From assembly GCF_028294535.1 (NCBI RefSeq), contig NZ_JAQBIE010000007.1:145417-209416 (forward strand): a stretch of 64,000 bases of DNA, given 5' to 3'. Positions 38,112-48,088 of the stretch are shown one piece after another (position 1 is the first letter of the stretch; each line of letters starts with the position of its first letter). A program made the position numbers and the translations under genes. The notes below the pieces were generated by a model. The model did no database searches. It had not been told where the DNA came from and worked only from the letters and a program-made list of their open reading frames with translations. This stretch comes from Paracoccus onchidii (GTDB taxonomy: Bacteria > Pseudomonadota > Alphaproteobacteria > Rhodobacterales > Rhodobacteraceae).

Positions 38112-38912
38112 TCAGCCTAGCGTGGTCATGAACCTGTCGGATGGGGTGAATATCTCGGCCCCGTCCGCGGTGACGCCGATCGAGTGTTCGAACTGTGCGG
38201 AAAGCGATTTGTCGCGTGTGACCGCGGTCCAGTCATCGGCCAGAACCTTGGTTTCCGGGCGTCCCAGATTGACCATCGGTTCGATCGTGAAGAACATGCC
38301 TTCTTCCAGCACGGGGCCTTTGCCGGGACGCCCGAAATGCAGCACGTTCGGGGGGGCGTGGAACACACGCCCAAGGCCATGTCCGCAGAAATCACGGACC
38401 ACCGACATGCGGTGTTTTTCGGCATATTGCTGGATGGCGTGGCCAATATCGCCGAATGTGGCCCCGGGGCGCACCGCCTCGATGCCTTTCATCAACGAGT
38501 CATGGGTCACCTGAATGAGCCGCTGCGACTTGATCGAGGGCTTGCCGGCGACATACATGCGGCTGGTATCGCCGAACCAGCCATCGACGATGACGGTCAC
38601 GTCGATATTCAGGATGTCGCCGTTCTGAAGCAGCTTGTCCCCCGGGATCCCGTGGCAGACGACATGGTTGACGCTGATGCAGCTGGCATGCTGATAGCCG
38701 CGATAGCCGATGGTGGCGGATGTCGCGCCCAGTTCCCCGACCCTGCGGGTAATGAAATCATCGAGTTTTCCTGTGCTGGTGCCCGGCTCGACCAAATCGC
38801 CGACCTCGTCGAGGATCTGCGCGGCAACTGTGCCAGCCTTTCTCATGCCCGCGAAATCCTGCGGCGCATGAATCCGGATACCTTCCTTGGTGATGCGGCT
38901 TTCTTCGTCCAT
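38112..38912 (-). CDS. map: Methionine aminopeptidase, type I
   Basis: A 266-residue dinuclear metalloprotease that removes initiator methionine. All metal ligands are present: Asp104 (ILNIDVTV), Asp115 (GWFGDTSRMY), His178 (FCGHGLGRVFH), Glu211 (FTIEPMV) and Glu242 (FEHSIGV); His87 sits in VVCHGIPG. The ATG at 38912 has AAAGGA before it; earlier in-frame starts run into the gene on the other strand. No N-terminal zinc finger is present, as in E. coli-type MetAP1a. Confidence 0.96.
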   Translation of the reverse strand: MDEESRITKEGIRIHAPQDFAGMRKAGTVAAQILDEVGDLVEPGTSTGKLDDFITRRVGELGATSATIGYRGYQHASCISVNHVVCHGIPGDKLLQNGDILNIDVTVIVDGWFGDTSRMYVAGKPSIKSQRLIQVTHDSLMKGIEAVRPGATFGDIGHAIQQYAEKHRMSVVRDFCGHGLGRVFHAPPNVLHFGRPGKGPVLEEGMFFTIEPMVNLGRPETKVLADDWTAVTRDKSLSAQFEHSIGVTADGAEIFTPSDRFMTTLG

Positions 38913-39015
38913 CGCTGATCCTTTCATCTGGGGGCATAGATAGACGTGACCGGCCTCTTGTTCCAGTGCCGTGCAACAGCTTAGAAGAAACCCATGGTAT
39001 CGGGGGCGAATAATC

Positions 39016-39756
39016 ATGCAATCAGACAATCCCAGCGCAGCGATTCTGGTGATCGGGGACGAGATACTGTCGGGGCGCACCCGCGAAGGAAACGCCCATC
39101 ACCTGGCGCAGGTTCTGACCGCCACCGGCATCAACCTGTGTGAAATGAGGGTGGTCAGCGACGAACAGGATCAGATCGTCGACGCGGTGCGGGCGCTGGA
39201 TTCAAGCCTTGGCGGAAAATACGATCTGCTGTTTACCTCGGGCGGAATTGGCCCCACGCATGACGATATAACCGCGGATGCGGTGGCGCTGGCGCATGGA
39301 ACTTTGGCCGAGGTGAACGATGCGGCGCGGGCAATCCTGCAGGAGCGTTGTGACCGGATGGGGACCGAGCTGACGCCAGGAAGGCTGCGTATGGCGCGTA
39401 TTCCGATTGGCGCCCGCCTGATCGAGAACGCTGTTTCGGGTGCGCCCGGTTTCTCCATCGGCAATACGCATGTCATGGCCGGGGTTCCCGAAGTCTTTCG
39501 CGGGATGGTTGCCTGGCTGATCCCCCAGCTGGCCAGCGGGCGGCCTGTCCAGTCGCAATCGATCGAAGTGCGACGCGGGGAAAGTGAGGTTGCAGAAGAT
39601 CTGAAACAACTTGCGGCCAGCTTTGCGGATCTGTCTCTGGGATCATATCCGTTCCACGATGAAAAGGGATGGGGCACGAATCTGGTTGTCAGAGGACTGG
39701 ACCCGGAACGTGTCGAGGCCGCCATGACGGCGTTGAAGCAACGGCTGGCCCTGTGA
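39016..39756 (+). CDS. CinA-type MoCF domain protein
   Basis: A 246-residue protein with the molybdopterin-binding fold of CinA N-terminal halves: LVIGDEILSGRTREGNAH, LFTSGGIGPTHDDITADAVA and VMAGVPEVFRGM. The C-terminal NMN/nicotinamide deamidase domain of full CinA is absent, which is common in alphaproteobacteria. Proposed activity is ADP-ribose pyrophosphatase-like. It is divergent from map across 103 bases and ends in GTGA with the next gene. Confidence 0.87.
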   Translation: MQSDNPSAAILVIGDEILSGRTREGNAHHLAQVLTATGINLCEMRVVSDEQDQIVDAVRALDSSLGGKYDLLFTSGGIGPTHDDITADAVALAHGTLAEVNDAARAILQERCDRMGTELTPGRLRMARIPIGARLIENAVSGAPGFSIGNTHVMAGVPEVFRGMVAWLIPQLASGRPVQSQSIEVRRGESEVAEDLKQLAASFADLSLGSYPFHDEKGWGTNLVVRGLDPERVEAAMTALKQRLAL

Positions 39757-40472
39757 GGACGGTCGCGATCGAGGCGGCCTGTCGCGCCACATGGCCGGCG
39801 CAGACAGTGCAAGAGGTCGGCGGATTCCGCGTCGGGCATGGCGATGGTGGGGGAGATCGGGTCAATTCCGCGCTGTCATTTGGGGCATGGACCGAAACGG
39901 ACATTCGGGATGTCATCGAATTTCAACGCAGCTGCGGCCAGACAGCCCGGTTTCAGGTGGGCGACGATCAGGTTGATTTGCGCGACAGGCTGATCGCGAT
40001 GGGCTTTCGGCCATCGCGGGCGACGGTGGTGTTGTGCGCCTATATTGACGGGTTGACGGATCTTGCGCTTCCGCCGGTGACGGCCTTTGATCTGTGGCCT
40101 GCATTGGCGATTCAGAATGATATTTGGGCGGCTGCGGGTATAGCAGCAGACCGGCTTGCGGTGATGGGGCGTGCGGCCCAGCCCAAGACGACGATTCTCG
40201 GGCGGATGGATGATCGTGCCGCCGGCACGGCCTTCGTGGCAATTGCCGAAGGCATTGCCGTGCTGCATGCGCTTGAGGTTGTGCCAGAGCTGCGCCGCAA
40301 GGGGCTGGCGGGCTGGATGGTCCGCCGCGCCGCGTTCTGGGCGGGCGATCGGGGGGCTGATACCCTGGCGTTGGCGGTGACGCGGGGCAATTCTGCGGCA
40401 TTGGCATGCTATGCGGGCCTCGGCTTTGCCGAGACAGGAGGATACAGCTATTTTACCCGGCCGGAAGAATAG
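39753..40472 (+). CDS. GNAT-family N-acetyltransferase
   Basis: A 239-residue protein starting at GTG 39753, overlapping the cinA-type stop as GTGA. The C-terminal GNAT domain has the acetyl-CoA-binding block LEVVPELRRKGLAGWMVRRA and the following LALAVTRGNSAALACYAGLGF. The N-terminal 100 residues are a poorly conserved second lobe. The substrate is unknown. It converges with the tryptophan dioxygenase gene, with only 7 bases between the stops and no visible terminator. Confidence 0.82.
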   Translation: MRTVAIEAACRATWPAQTVQEVGGFRVGHGDGGGDRVNSALSFGAWTETDIRDVIEFQRSCGQTARFQVGDDQVDLRDRLIAMGFRPSRATVVLCAYIDGLTDLALPPVTAFDLWPALAIQNDIWAAAGIAADRLAVMGRAAQPKTTILGRMDDRAAGTAFVAIAEGIAVLHALEVVPELRRKGLAGWMVRRAAFWAGDRGADTLALAVTRGNSAALACYAGLGFAETGGYSYFTRPEE

Positions 40473-40479
40473 GTGGCTG

Positions 40480-41328
40480 CTATAGCTTGGTGCGCATCTC
40501 CCACAGGTCGGGAAACAGCACCACGTCCAGCATGCGCCGCAAATAGCTGACACCAGAGGTGCCGCCCGACCCCCGTTTGAACCCGATCACACGCTCTACC
40601 GTGGTGACGTGGTTAAAGCGCCAGCGGCGGAAATAATCTTCGAAATCGACCAGTTTTTCGGCCAGCTCATACAGTTCCCAATATTGTTCCGGATTGTCAT
40701 AGATCGCGGCCCATGCGGCATTCACGGCGGGATCGGATTGATGGGGTTGGTCGCGTTGCCCGCGTTCGGGCAGATCAAAGCCCGCATCGCGCACCCGGTC
40801 GAGAACCACGTCATATAGCGATGGTCGCGTCAGTTCGGCCTTCAGGGATTCAACCAGATCGGGGCGGTGTGCATGGGGGGGCAGCATGGCGGTATTGCGG
40901 TTGCCTGCCACGAATTCGATCATCCTGTATTGATAGGATTGAAAGCCGCTGCTCTGCCCCAGACTTTCGCGAAATTCGGTATATTCGCTGGGGGTCATGG
41001 TGCGCAAAACATCCCATGCGGAATTCAGCTGTTCCATGATCCGGGCCACACGGGTCAACATCTTGAACGCGGGGCGCAGATTGCCTGCCGCGATGTTGTC
41101 GCGCGCGGCCGAAATCTCATGCAGGGCAAGTTTCATCCACAGTTCGGCGGTCTGATGCTGGATGATGAACAGCATTTCGTCATGCGCCTGCGATCTGGGA
41201 TGCTGCGCGCTGAGAATCTGGTCCAACCCAAGGTAATCGCCATAGGACATGCGCCCCTGAAACGACATCTGAGCGCCTTCGCCTGCGGGGTCATATGCTT
41301 TTGTCACCTGATCCGTCCCTGTTTTCAT
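40480..41328 (-). CDS. kynA: Tryptophan 2,3-dioxygenase
   Basis: A 282-residue haem dioxygenase that opens the tryptophan indole ring to N-formylkynurenine, the first step toward anthranilate. Hallmarks are [27 protein letters not shown] (His58 near substrate), [15 protein letters not shown] and the haem-ligand region [20 protein letters not shown]. It begins 7 bases after the porin stop, so it is the last gene of the run that starts with the 2-aminobenzoyl-CoA enzyme. The ATG at 41328 has no clear ribosome site; ATG 41268 ([10 protein letters not shown]) is an alternative. kynB and kynU are not in the window. Confidence 0.93.
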   Translation of the reverse strand: MKTGTDQVTKAYDPAGEGAQMSFQGRMSYGDYLGLDQILSAQHPRSQAHDEMLFIIQHQTAELWMKLALHEISAARDNIAAGNLRPAFKMLTRVARIMEQLNSAWDVLRTMTPSEYTEFRESLGQSSGFQSYQYRMIEFVAGNRNTAMLPPHAHRPDLVESLKAELTRPSLYDVVLDRVRDAGFDLPERGQRDQPHQSDPAVNAAWAAIYDNPEQYWELYELAEKLVDFEDYFRRWRFNHVTTVERVIGFKRGSGGTSGVSYLRRMLDVVLFPDLWEMRTKL

Positions 41329-41335
41329 GGTTGGT

Positions 41336-42508
41336 CTAGAACCCGATACGCATTCCAAGCATGGTCGCCACCCCGTGTTGGAAGGCATCGGATGAATCGT
41401 CATAATCATAGCGGCGCATGCCGAAGAACAGGTCGGTGTTCCAGTTGTCCATGCGCTGAACCGCGGCGATGCCCCAGGACCGGCTGGTCGAACCCGCTTT
41501 GACGATCGCACGACCTGAATAGTGGTCGATTGACAGGGCGGTTCTGCCCGCAGAAAACCAATCGCGCTGCAAACCCAGCTTGAGGTAATGATAACGCGCG
41601 TCCCGATCTTGCTGGCGAAAGGCCGTTGCCACGGTCAGGCTGAGACCGGTGCCGGGGTCGAGGGCAGACACCGATCCCGAAATGGTTTCGGCATCGCGAA
41701 ATTTGTCATGGGCATAGGCAAGCCCGGCCGACAGGTTTCGGCCCGCGACATTGCCGCCATAGCTGACCGCAACATCCTGCAGATCACCCTTGTTGTTGTT
41801 CACGACATCGGTGCCGTAGGAAACCCTGAACGTGACCCCCTTGGTCGTCGGCGTGTCATAGCGCAGCCGGAACTGGCGCCCCAGACCGTCGAAATTGTTA
41901 AAGGCGGCCGCGGTCGAAACATCTGACAACGCGCCTTGCCGCGTGCGGAACAGGCCGCCCCCCATATTGGACACATTCGATGACGCGATCAGGCCGGTGC
42001 CCGACAGATCGTGTTCAGATGATCCGTCCGAGGCCATGCTGCCCTGTCCGATCCAGAAACGGCCGCCGCGGGGGCTGGACAGCGACGCCTCGAGCTTGCG
42101 GGTTTCGGTTCGATCCGATCCGTCATCGACCCGGCTGGACCCGATCTGGGTCTTTTCTCGTGCTGGACGGGCCAGAAATCCCAGTTCGAAATTGGCGAAA
42201 AAGGTCCAGCCGCGATCATAATCGGTCGTCAGGGACAGGCCGGCGCGGCTGACGGCATTGCCATTGGCCACGATCCCGTAATCACTTGTTTCTTCGCCGT
42301 CGTCGAAGCGAAGAACACCCTCATTTGCCTGACCATAGAAATTCAGCGATGTGATGTCGCGAAACCTGATCGGCGCGTGTCCAGTGTCGGCTTCGCGTTC
42401 TTGCGCATCGGCATTGCCGACAGCCGACAGGGCCAGAAACGCGGCCCCCGCAACCATTCGGATATATGTGACGGGCTGGTGCATATGGACGAAACTGTGC
42501 ATGAGCAT
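41336..42508 (-). CDS. Outer-membrane porin
   Basis: A 390-residue beta-barrel with a signal-like segment ([19 protein letters not shown]) after a possible 17-residue extra leader; starts at 42502, 42484 or 42457 are also possible. Alternating amphipathic strands ([45 protein letters not shown]) and a C-terminal Phe (MRIGF) are typical of Gram-negative porins. It lies 33 bases after the CoA ligase and 7 before kynA, suggesting uptake of an aromatic acid or amino acid for this pathway; specificity is inferred only from position. Confidence 0.85.
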   Translation of the reverse strand: MLMHSFVHMHQPVTYIRMVAGAAFLALSAVGNADAQEREADTGHAPIRFRDITSLNFYGQANEGVLRFDDGEETSDYGIVANGNAVSRAGLSLTTDYDRGWTFFANFELGFLARPAREKTQIGSSRVDDGSDRTETRKLEASLSSPRGGRFWIGQGSMASDGSSEHDLSGTGLIASSNVSNMGGGLFRTRQGALSDVSTAAAFNNFDGLGRQFRLRYDTPTTKGVTFRVSYGTDVVNNNKGDLQDVAVSYGGNVAGRNLSAGLAYAHDKFRDAETISGSVSALDPGTGLSLTVATAFRQQDRDARYHYLKLGLQRDWFSAGRTALSIDHYSGRAIVKAGSTSRSWGIAAVQRMDNWNTDLFFGMRRYDYDDSSDAFQHGVATMLGMRIGF

Positions 42509-42541
42509 GTCGCGATTGTCACGCCTGACGCGATGATCGGC

Positions 42542-44167
42542 TCAATCGTCCTGCTTCAGGCGAAAACGTTGGATTTTCCCGGTAAGTGTCTTGGGCAGCG
42601 CCGTGGGAAACAGGATCTCTCGCGGGTATTTATAAGGCGCGATCAGAGATTTGACGTGGTTTTGCAGCGTTTCGATCATAGTCTGGTCACTGGTCACACC
42701 CGGGGCCAGAACAACATGCGCCTGCACGATCTGTCCGCGTTCGGGATCGGGTGCGCCGATCACCGCGCATTCGACCACATCGGCATGGGCCAGCAGCGCG
42801 GCCTCGACATCGGGACCAGCAATATTATAGCCGGCCGAGACGATCATGTCGTCCGACCGGGCGGCAAAGTGAAAGCGTCCGTCCTCGTCCTGCCAGAAGG
42901 TGTCGCCGGTCAGGTTCCAGCCGTTCTGGACATAATCGCCCTGCCGCGGGTCATCCAGATAGCGACAGCCGATCGGTCCGATCACCGCAAGGCGGCCCAT
43001 CTCGCCGCGGGGCAGTTCCTGCCCGTCGGGTCCGACGATCCTGGCGCGATAACCGCCCACGGGCCGCCCGGTGCAGCCCGGACGGCTGTCGTCAAAGCGG
43101 TTGGTGATGAAGATATGCAGCATCTCGGTCGCGCCGATCCCGTCCAGCATCGGCTTGCCGGTCTTGTCGTGCCATTCCTGCCAGACCGGCGCGGGCAGGG
43201 TCTCGCCCGCGCTGACGGCGGCGCGCAGGCTGGAAAGGTCGGCCCCCTCATCCATCGCGCGCAGCATCACCCGATAGGCGGTGGGCGCGGTGAAACAGAT
43301 CGTGGCGCGGTGGCGCTGGATGATCTCGATCATGTTGGGCGGCGAGGCGTTTTCCAGCAGCACCGCCGACGCCCCGAAGCGCAGCGGAAACACCGCCAGC
43401 CCGCCCAGCCCGAAGGTAAAGGCCAGGGGCGGGCTGCCGACAAAGACATCGTCGGGCGTGACGCCCAGCACCTCTTTGGCATAGCCGTCCGCGATGATCA
43501 GGATGTCGCGGTGGAAATGCATCGTCGCCTTCGGCTCGCCCGTGCTGCCGCTGGTGAAACCCAACAGCGCCACATCGTCGCGCCCGGTCCGGACCGCGTC
43601 GAATTTCACCGGTTTCGTCAGCGCGGCGCGATCCAGTTCGGCGTCGTGATTGGCGGTGCCGTCAAAACCGACCACCGTTTCCAGAAACGGCGAATCCTTG
43701 GCCGCCGCGACCAGCTCATCCATCAGCCGCGTGTCGCACAGCGCATGGGTGATCCGGGCCTTGTCGATGATCTGACCCAGTTCCTTGGCGCGCAGCATCG
43801 GCATCGAGTTCACGACGACCGCCCCCGCCTTGGTCGCGGCCAGCCAGCAGGCCACCATCGCCGGGTTGTTGGCCGACCGGATCAGCACCCGGTTGCCGGG
43901 CCGGATGTCGTAATCCTCGACCAGCGCATGTGCCAGCCGGTTGGTCCAGTCGGCCAGTTCCTTGTAGGTGCGCGCCCGGCCATTGCCGACCAGTGCATTG
44001 CGGTCGCCAAAACCGCGATCGACCATGTTATCGGTCAGTTCGGCCCCGATATTGATCCAGTCGGGATAGTCAAAGCCCGACAGGTCGATCTCGGGCCAGG
44101 CCACGTGCGGTGGAAGATTGTCGCGGGTAAAGCTGTCGGTATGTCCGCTTGGTCCCAGTTTCACCAT
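42542..44167 (-). CDS. Benzoate/2-aminobenzoate-CoA ligase
   Basis: A 541-residue acyl-adenylating enzyme that forms the CoA thioester of an aromatic acid. The P-loop is LGFTSGSTGEPKATMH, the adenylate motif lies near DGIGATEMLHIF, and the C-terminal hinge is GRFHFAARSDDMI, with a catalytic Lys in KTLTGKIQRF. It belongs to the benzoate-CoA ligase family. Its neighbours, above all the fused monooxygenase/reductase, point to 2-aminobenzoate as substrate. It follows the RidA gene by 16 bases. Confidence 0.9.
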   Translation of the reverse strand: MVKLGPSGHTDSFTRDNLPPHVAWPEIDLSGFDYPDWINIGAELTDNMVDRGFGDRNALVGNGRARTYKELADWTNRLAHALVEDYDIRPGNRVLIRSANNPAMVACWLAATKAGAVVVNSMPMLRAKELGQIIDKARITHALCDTRLMDELVAAAKDSPFLETVVGFDGTANHDAELDRAALTKPVKFDAVRTGRDDVALLGFTSGSTGEPKATMHFHRDILIIADGYAKEVLGVTPDDVFVGSPPLAFTFGLGGLAVFPLRFGASAVLLENASPPNMIEIIQRHRATICFTAPTAYRVMLRAMDEGADLSSLRAAVSAGETLPAPVWQEWHDKTGKPMLDGIGATEMLHIFITNRFDDSRPGCTGRPVGGYRARIVGPDGQELPRGEMGRLAVIGPIGCRYLDDPRQGDYVQNGWNLTGDTFWQDEDGRFHFAARSDDMIVSAGYNIAGPDVEAALLAHADVVECAVIGAPDPERGQIVQAHVVLAPGVTSDQTMIETLQNHVKSLIAPYKYPREILFPTALPKTLTGKIQRFRLKQDD

Positions 44168-44183
44168 CTTCCACTCCTGTTGA

Positions 44184-44579
44184 TCAGTCCGGAACGACCG
44201 CTGTTGCCTCGATCTCGACCTTGGCGCGGTCCTCGACCAGGCCGGCGACCTGAACCAGCGCCATGGCCGGGAAATGACGGCCGATCACCTCGCGATAGGC
44301 GGTGCCGACCTCGCGCAGCGCGGACAGGTATTCCTGCTTGTCGGTGACATACCAGGTCAGCCGCACCAGATGTTCGGGCCCCGCGCCGCCCTCGGCCAGA
44401 ACCGCGACGATGTTTTCCAGAACCTGCCGGACCTGACCGGCGAAATCGTCGGTCCGGAACTGTTGATCGGCGTCCCAGCCGACCAGCCCGCCGGTAAAGA
44501 TCATCCGGCCACGCGCGGCGATGCCATTGGCATAGCCGACGGCACGTTTCCAATTCGCGGGATGCAGGTGTTCATGCAT
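44184..44579 (-). CDS. RidA-family imine/enamine deaminase
   Basis: A 131-residue RidA/YjgF protein of about the usual length. It carries the FTGGLVGWDADQQF and LVRLTWYVTDKQEY blocks, and the VEIEATAVVPD ending typical of the family, though the canonical catalytic Arg motif is here within a divergent VRLTWYVTD. RidA proteins hydrolyse enamines and imines with ammonia release. The ring-reduced anthranilyl-CoA intermediate of this pathway is an enamine, so a direct role is plausible. The start overlaps the thioesterase stop by 8 nt. Confidence 0.88.
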   Translation of the reverse strand: MHEHLHPANWKRAVGYANGIAARGRMIFTGGLVGWDADQQFRTDDFAGQVRQVLENIVAVLAEGGAGPEHLVRLTWYVTDKQEYLSALREVGTAYREVIGRHFPAMALVQVAGLVEDRAKVEIEATAVVPD

Positions 44580-44961
44580 GATGGGCCTCGAAATGGGGGC
44601 GAATATGGGCGGGCCAGGGGGCCGGGCGGAAATCGCGATCCATCCACACCACGGTGGCGCGGGCCTCGATCCGGTCATCGGCGGTCACCAGGAACCGCGC
44701 ACTCGTGCGGCCCAGATGCTCGACCCGCAGATGCCAATCCAGCCGATCCCCAAGACGCGAGGGTTTGCGGAAATCCACTTCCAGCCGTGCGGTGGGCATG
44801 CCGTACCCCTCTGCAATCATCTGCGCGAAGGGATAGCCGACCTCTTCGGCCATGAAATTCTCGACCACGGAATTCACCATCTCGGCGTAGCGCGGATAGA
44901 ACACGATCCCCGCCGGATCGCAGTGGCAGAATTCGATCGCGATGCTGTGGTGATAGCTCAT
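44572..44961 (-). CDS. Hotdog-fold acyl-CoA thioesterase
   Basis: A 129-residue 4-hydroxybenzoyl-CoA thioesterase-type protein. The catalytic Asp is in [16 protein letters not shown] (about residue 15), and the domain runs to [14 protein letters not shown]. In aromatic-CoA operons such enzymes release CoA from stalled or dead-end thioesters such as 2-aminobenzoyl-CoA. It joins the acyl-CoA dehydrogenase gene by an ATGA overlap. Confidence 0.87.
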   Translation of the reverse strand: MSYHHSIAIEFCHCDPAGIVFYPRYAEMVNSVVENFMAEEVGYPFAQMIAEGYGMPTARLEVDFRKPSRLGDRLDWHLRVEHLGRTSARFLVTADDRIEARATVVWMDRDFRPAPWPAHIRPHFEAHHA

Positions 44962-46088
44962 GCGCCCTCCAGGATGTTGCGGGCGATGATCAGCTTCTGC
45001 ACATCGCTGGCGCCTTCATAGATGCGCAGGGCGCGGATCTCGCGATACAGGCTTTCGACCATGGTGCCGCGCCGGACGCCGTCGCCGCCCCATAACTGCA
45101 CCGCCTGATCGATCACCTGCTGCGCGGCCTCGGTCGCATACAGCTTGGCCATCGCCGCCTCGCGGGTGATGCGCGGTGCGCCCATGTCCTTGGTCCAGGC
45201 CGCGCGATAGACCAGCAGCGCGGCGGCATCGATCTTCAGCGCCATATCCGCGATATGCCCCTGAACCATCTGCAATTCGGCCATCGGCGCGCCGAACAAT
45301 TGCCGCTCGCGAACGCGGGTCACGGCCTCGTCCAGCGCCCGCCGTGCAAAGCCAAGCGCGGCGGCCCCGACGGTCGGGCGGAAATGATCCAGAACCGTCA
45401 TGGCGATGCGAAACCCGGACCCCGCCTCGCCAATCAGCGCGTCCGCGGGCAGCCGCACCCCCTCCAGCCGCAGATGCGCCAGGGGATGCGGCGCCATGAC
45501 CTCGATCCGCTCGACCACAAGCAGCCCGGGCGTTTCGGCAGGCAGCAGAAAGGCCGACAGCCCCCTTGCCCCTTCGGCTTCACCCGTGCGGGCAAAGATC
45601 ACATAGACATCCGCGATCCCGCCATTCGATATATAGGTCTTCTCGCCCTCCAGAACCCAGCCATCGCCCTCGCGCCGCGCGGTGGTGGCCGTTCGGGCCA
45701 CATCCGATCCCGATCCCGGCTCGGTCAGCGCAAAGCCCGAAATCGCCGCGCCGGTCCGCGTGCGTTCCAGCCAGCCGCGCTGGGCAGCTGTGCCGAACAG
45801 GGTCACGGCGCCCATCCCCAAACCCTGCATCGCAAAGGCGAAATCCGCCAGCCCGTCATGCCGGGCCAGCGTTTCGCGGATAAGGCACAGGCTGCGAATG
45901 TCCAGCACCTCACCGCCCGAGTGCCGCAACCAGCCGCCCGCGCCCAGATCACGCACCAATCCCCGGCAGGCCGCGTCCACATCGCCGTGATCGACCGGGA
46001 GCGCCGCCCCGGCCCATTCGTCCAGCGCCGCCGCCAGCTCGCGGTGACGATCCTCGAAAAACGGCCAGTCCAGAAAGCTTCGGTCCAT
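44958..46088 (-). CDS. Acyl-CoA dehydrogenase
   Basis: A 376-residue FAD enzyme with the normal N-terminal helical, middle beta ([31 protein letters not shown]) and C-terminal helical domains ([26 protein letters not shown], split here across the FAD-binding region). It likely oxidises a saturated or cyclic CoA thioester in the anthranilate pathway. I chose ATG 46088; an in-frame TTG at 46112 adds eight residues. A conventional catalytic Glu position cannot be fixed without alignment. It ends ATGA with the thioesterase. Confidence 0.9.
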   Translation of the reverse strand: MDRSFLDWPFFEDRHRELAAALDEWAGAALPVDHGDVDAACRGLVRDLGAGGWLRHSGGEVLDIRSLCLIRETLARHDGLADFAFAMQGLGMGAVTLFGTAAQRGWLERTRTGAAISGFALTEPGSGSDVARTATTARREGDGWVLEGEKTYISNGGIADVYVIFARTGEAEGARGLSAFLLPAETPGLLVVERIEVMAPHPLAHLRLEGVRLPADALIGEAGSGFRIAMTVLDHFRPTVGAAALGFARRALDEAVTRVRERQLFGAPMAELQMVQGHIADMALKIDAAALLVYRAAWTKDMGAPRITREAAMAKLYATEAAQQVIDQAVQLWGGDGVRRGTMVESLYREIRALRIYEGASDVQKLIIARNILEGA

Positions 46089-46122
46089 CTTCTTCTTTGT
46101 CCAAATACCCAAATGGCGCAGG

Positions 46123-46935
46123 TCAGTCGCCTTGAAACACCGGTTGTTCCTTCTTGAGGAAGGCGCGGTAGGCCCGTTCGAAATCGCGGGTCTTCATGCA
46201 GATTGCCTGGGCCTGCGCCTCGGCTTCGATCGCCTGATCCAGACCCATGTTCCACTCCTGGTTCAGCTGCGTCTTGGTGATGCCATGCGCCCAGACCGGC
46301 CCGGCCGCGATGGCGCGTGCCAGTTCCATCGCCGCTGCTTCGACATCCTCGTGCAGACTGTTCCAGAAGCCCCAGCGCTCGCCCTCTTCGGCGCGCAGGA
46401 CGCGACCGGTATACAGCAATTCGGCGGCGCGGCCCTGACCGATGATGCGGGGCAACATGGCGCAGGCGCCCATGTCGCAGCCCGCCAGACCGACGCGGGT
46501 GAACAGGAATGCCGCCTTGGCCGAGGGTGCCGCCAGCCGCAGATCGCTGGCCATGGCCATGATCGCGCCCGCGCCAACACAGATCCCTTCGACCGCGGCG
46601 ATCACCGGCTTGCCGCAATGGATCATCGCCTTGACCAGCTCACCCGTCATGCGGGTAAAGGCCAGCAGTTCCGGCATTTCCATCGCGACCAGCGGGCCGA
46701 TGATGTCATGGACATCGCCGCCGGAACAGAAATTGCCGCCATTGCTGGCCAGAACGACCACGTCCACATCCTCGGCATGGGCCAGATCGCGAAAGGTGCG
46801 GCCCAGTTCGGCATAGCTGTCGAAGGTCAGCGGGTTCTTGCGTTCGGGGCGGTTCAGGCGGATCACGGCGATGCGGTCGATGACCTGCCAGTGGAAATGC
46901 TGCGGCGTCAGGTTCGCCATGCGGATCGGTGTCAT
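46123..46935 (-). CDS. Enoyl-CoA hydratase/isomerase
   Basis: A 270-residue crotonase. Oxyanion-hole segments are [18 protein letters not shown] and [21 protein letters not shown]; the C-terminal trimerisation helix ends in [12 protein letters not shown]. In this operon it probably hydrates or opens a ring CoA intermediate after the monooxygenase/reductase step. The ATG at 46935 overlaps the MarR stop as ATGA; the longer frame upstream translates the MarR gene out of frame. Confidence 0.9.
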   Translation of the reverse strand: MTPIRMANLTPQHFHWQVIDRIAVIRLNRPERKNPLTFDSYAELGRTFRDLAHAEDVDVVVLASNGGNFCSGGDVHDIIGPLVAMEMPELLAFTRMTGELVKAMIHCGKPVIAAVEGICVGAGAIMAMASDLRLAAPSAKAAFLFTRVGLAGCDMGACAMLPRIIGQGRAAELLYTGRVLRAEEGERWGFWNSLHEDVEAAAMELARAIAAGPVWAHGITKTQLNQEWNMGLDQAIEAEAQAQAICMKTRDFERAYRAFLKKEQPVFQGD

Positions 46936-47366
46936 TCGCTTCTCCCGGCGCGTGCAAGAATGTCGCGCATCATATCCAGATCGGCCTCGCCCAGGCTGGC
47001 GAAGATGGCATCGACCTCGGCCTCGTGGCCGGTCGCCATGGCCTCGAAGGCGGTCAACCCCTCGGGTGTCAGGCGCACGCGAATGCGGCGGCGGTCGCCA
47101 TCCTCGGCCTCGCGGCGGGCCAGCCCGTCCCTTTCCAGACGGTCCACCACCGCCGTCGCATTCCCGTTCGACACCAGCAGCATCCGCGACAGTTCCGACA
47201 TCGTGACCCCGTCGCGCCGCCGCCACAGCGCGGCCATCACATCGAAACGCGGCAGGGTGGTGTCATGCTCGCGGCGCAGATAGTCGCGCAGCCGGTTTTC
47301 GGCGGCGCGGGTCACGCCCAGCATCCGCACCCAGGTCTTCAGCCGGCGCTTGGACAGATCGTTCAT
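46932..47366 (-). CDS. MarR-family regulator of the aminobenzoyl-CoA operon
   Basis: A 144-residue MarR protein. Winged-helix blocks are [20 protein letters not shown] and [19 protein letters not shown], with wing [12 protein letters not shown]. It is inside the operon it probably controls, as is common for aromatic-CoA regulators that respond to the CoA thioester. The start at 47366 overlaps the SDR stop as ATGA. Confidence 0.88.
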   Translation of the reverse strand: MNDLSKRRLKTWVRMLGVTRAAENRLRDYLRREHDTTLPRFDVMAALWRRRDGVTMSELSRMLLVSNGNATAVVDRLERDGLARREAEDGDRRRIRVRLTPEGLTAFEAMATGHEAEVDAIFASLGEADLDMMRDILARAGRSE

Positions 47367-48088
47367 GCGCTTTCCCCCCCGTCCAGCATGATGGCCTGCC
47401 CGTTCACGCTGGCCGCCGCGGGCGAGGCCAGCCACAATGCCGTGCCCGTCACCTCGGCGGGCGCGACCAACCGGCCCTGCGGGTTTCGCGCGGTCAGGGA
47501 TGCAAGCGCCTCGGCCTCGCTGCGGCCGGTCTTTTCGACGATATTGGCGATGCTGCGGCGCGTCATGTCGGTATCCAGAAAGCCGGGGCAGATCGCGTTC
47601 ACGGTGATGCCTTTTTTCGCCACCTCATGGGCAAGCGACCGCACCAGACCCATCACGCCATGCTTGCTGGCGGCATAGGGCGCGGCATAGGCGGCCCCGC
47701 GCAGCCCCGCGATCGAGGCGATGGCGATCAGCCGCCCGCCCGCCTGCATCTGTGCCAGGCCATGCTGAAAGGTCAGGAAGGTGCCGGTCAGATTGGTGGC
47801 GATCATGCGCTGCCAGTGGTCCGGATCGACCTTGGCAAAGGGCGCGGCCTCGGCCATCCCGGCATTGGCGATCACGATCTGACAGGGCCCGGCCTGTTCG
47901 AACATGGCACGCACCTGATCGGGATTGCCGACATCGCCCGGAACGGCGCGGATGCCATCCGTCGCCACCTGCGCCAGCTTGTCCATGCTGCGCCCCGTGA
48001 TGACGACCTCGTGCCCGGCGCTGGCAAAGGCGCGGGCCATGTCGGCGCCCGTGCCGCTGCCTCCGCCGGTGATCAGAACGCGGCTCAT
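47363..48088 (-). CDS. SDR-family 3-hydroxyacyl-CoA dehydrogenase
   Basis: A 241-residue short-chain dehydrogenase. The cofactor motif is [17 protein letters not shown], the active site is SIAGL followed by YAASKHG (Tyr-X3-Lys), and PGFLDTDMT follows. It would oxidise a hydroxyl in the beta-oxidation-like arm. The ATG at 48088 overlaps the monooxygenase/reductase stop as ATGA, so the two are translationally coupled. Confidence 0.9.
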   Translation of the reverse strand: MSRVLITGGGSGTGADMARAFASAGHEVVITGRSMDKLAQVATDGIRAVPGDVGNPDQVRAMFEQAGPCQIVIANAGMAEAAPFAKVDPDHWQRMIATNLTGTFLTFQHGLAQMQAGGRLIAIASIAGLRGAAYAAPYAASKHGVMGLVRSLAHEVAKKGITVNAICPGFLDTDMTRRSIANIVEKTGRSEAEALASLTARNPQGRLVAPAEVTGTALWLASPAAASVNGQAIMLDGGESA

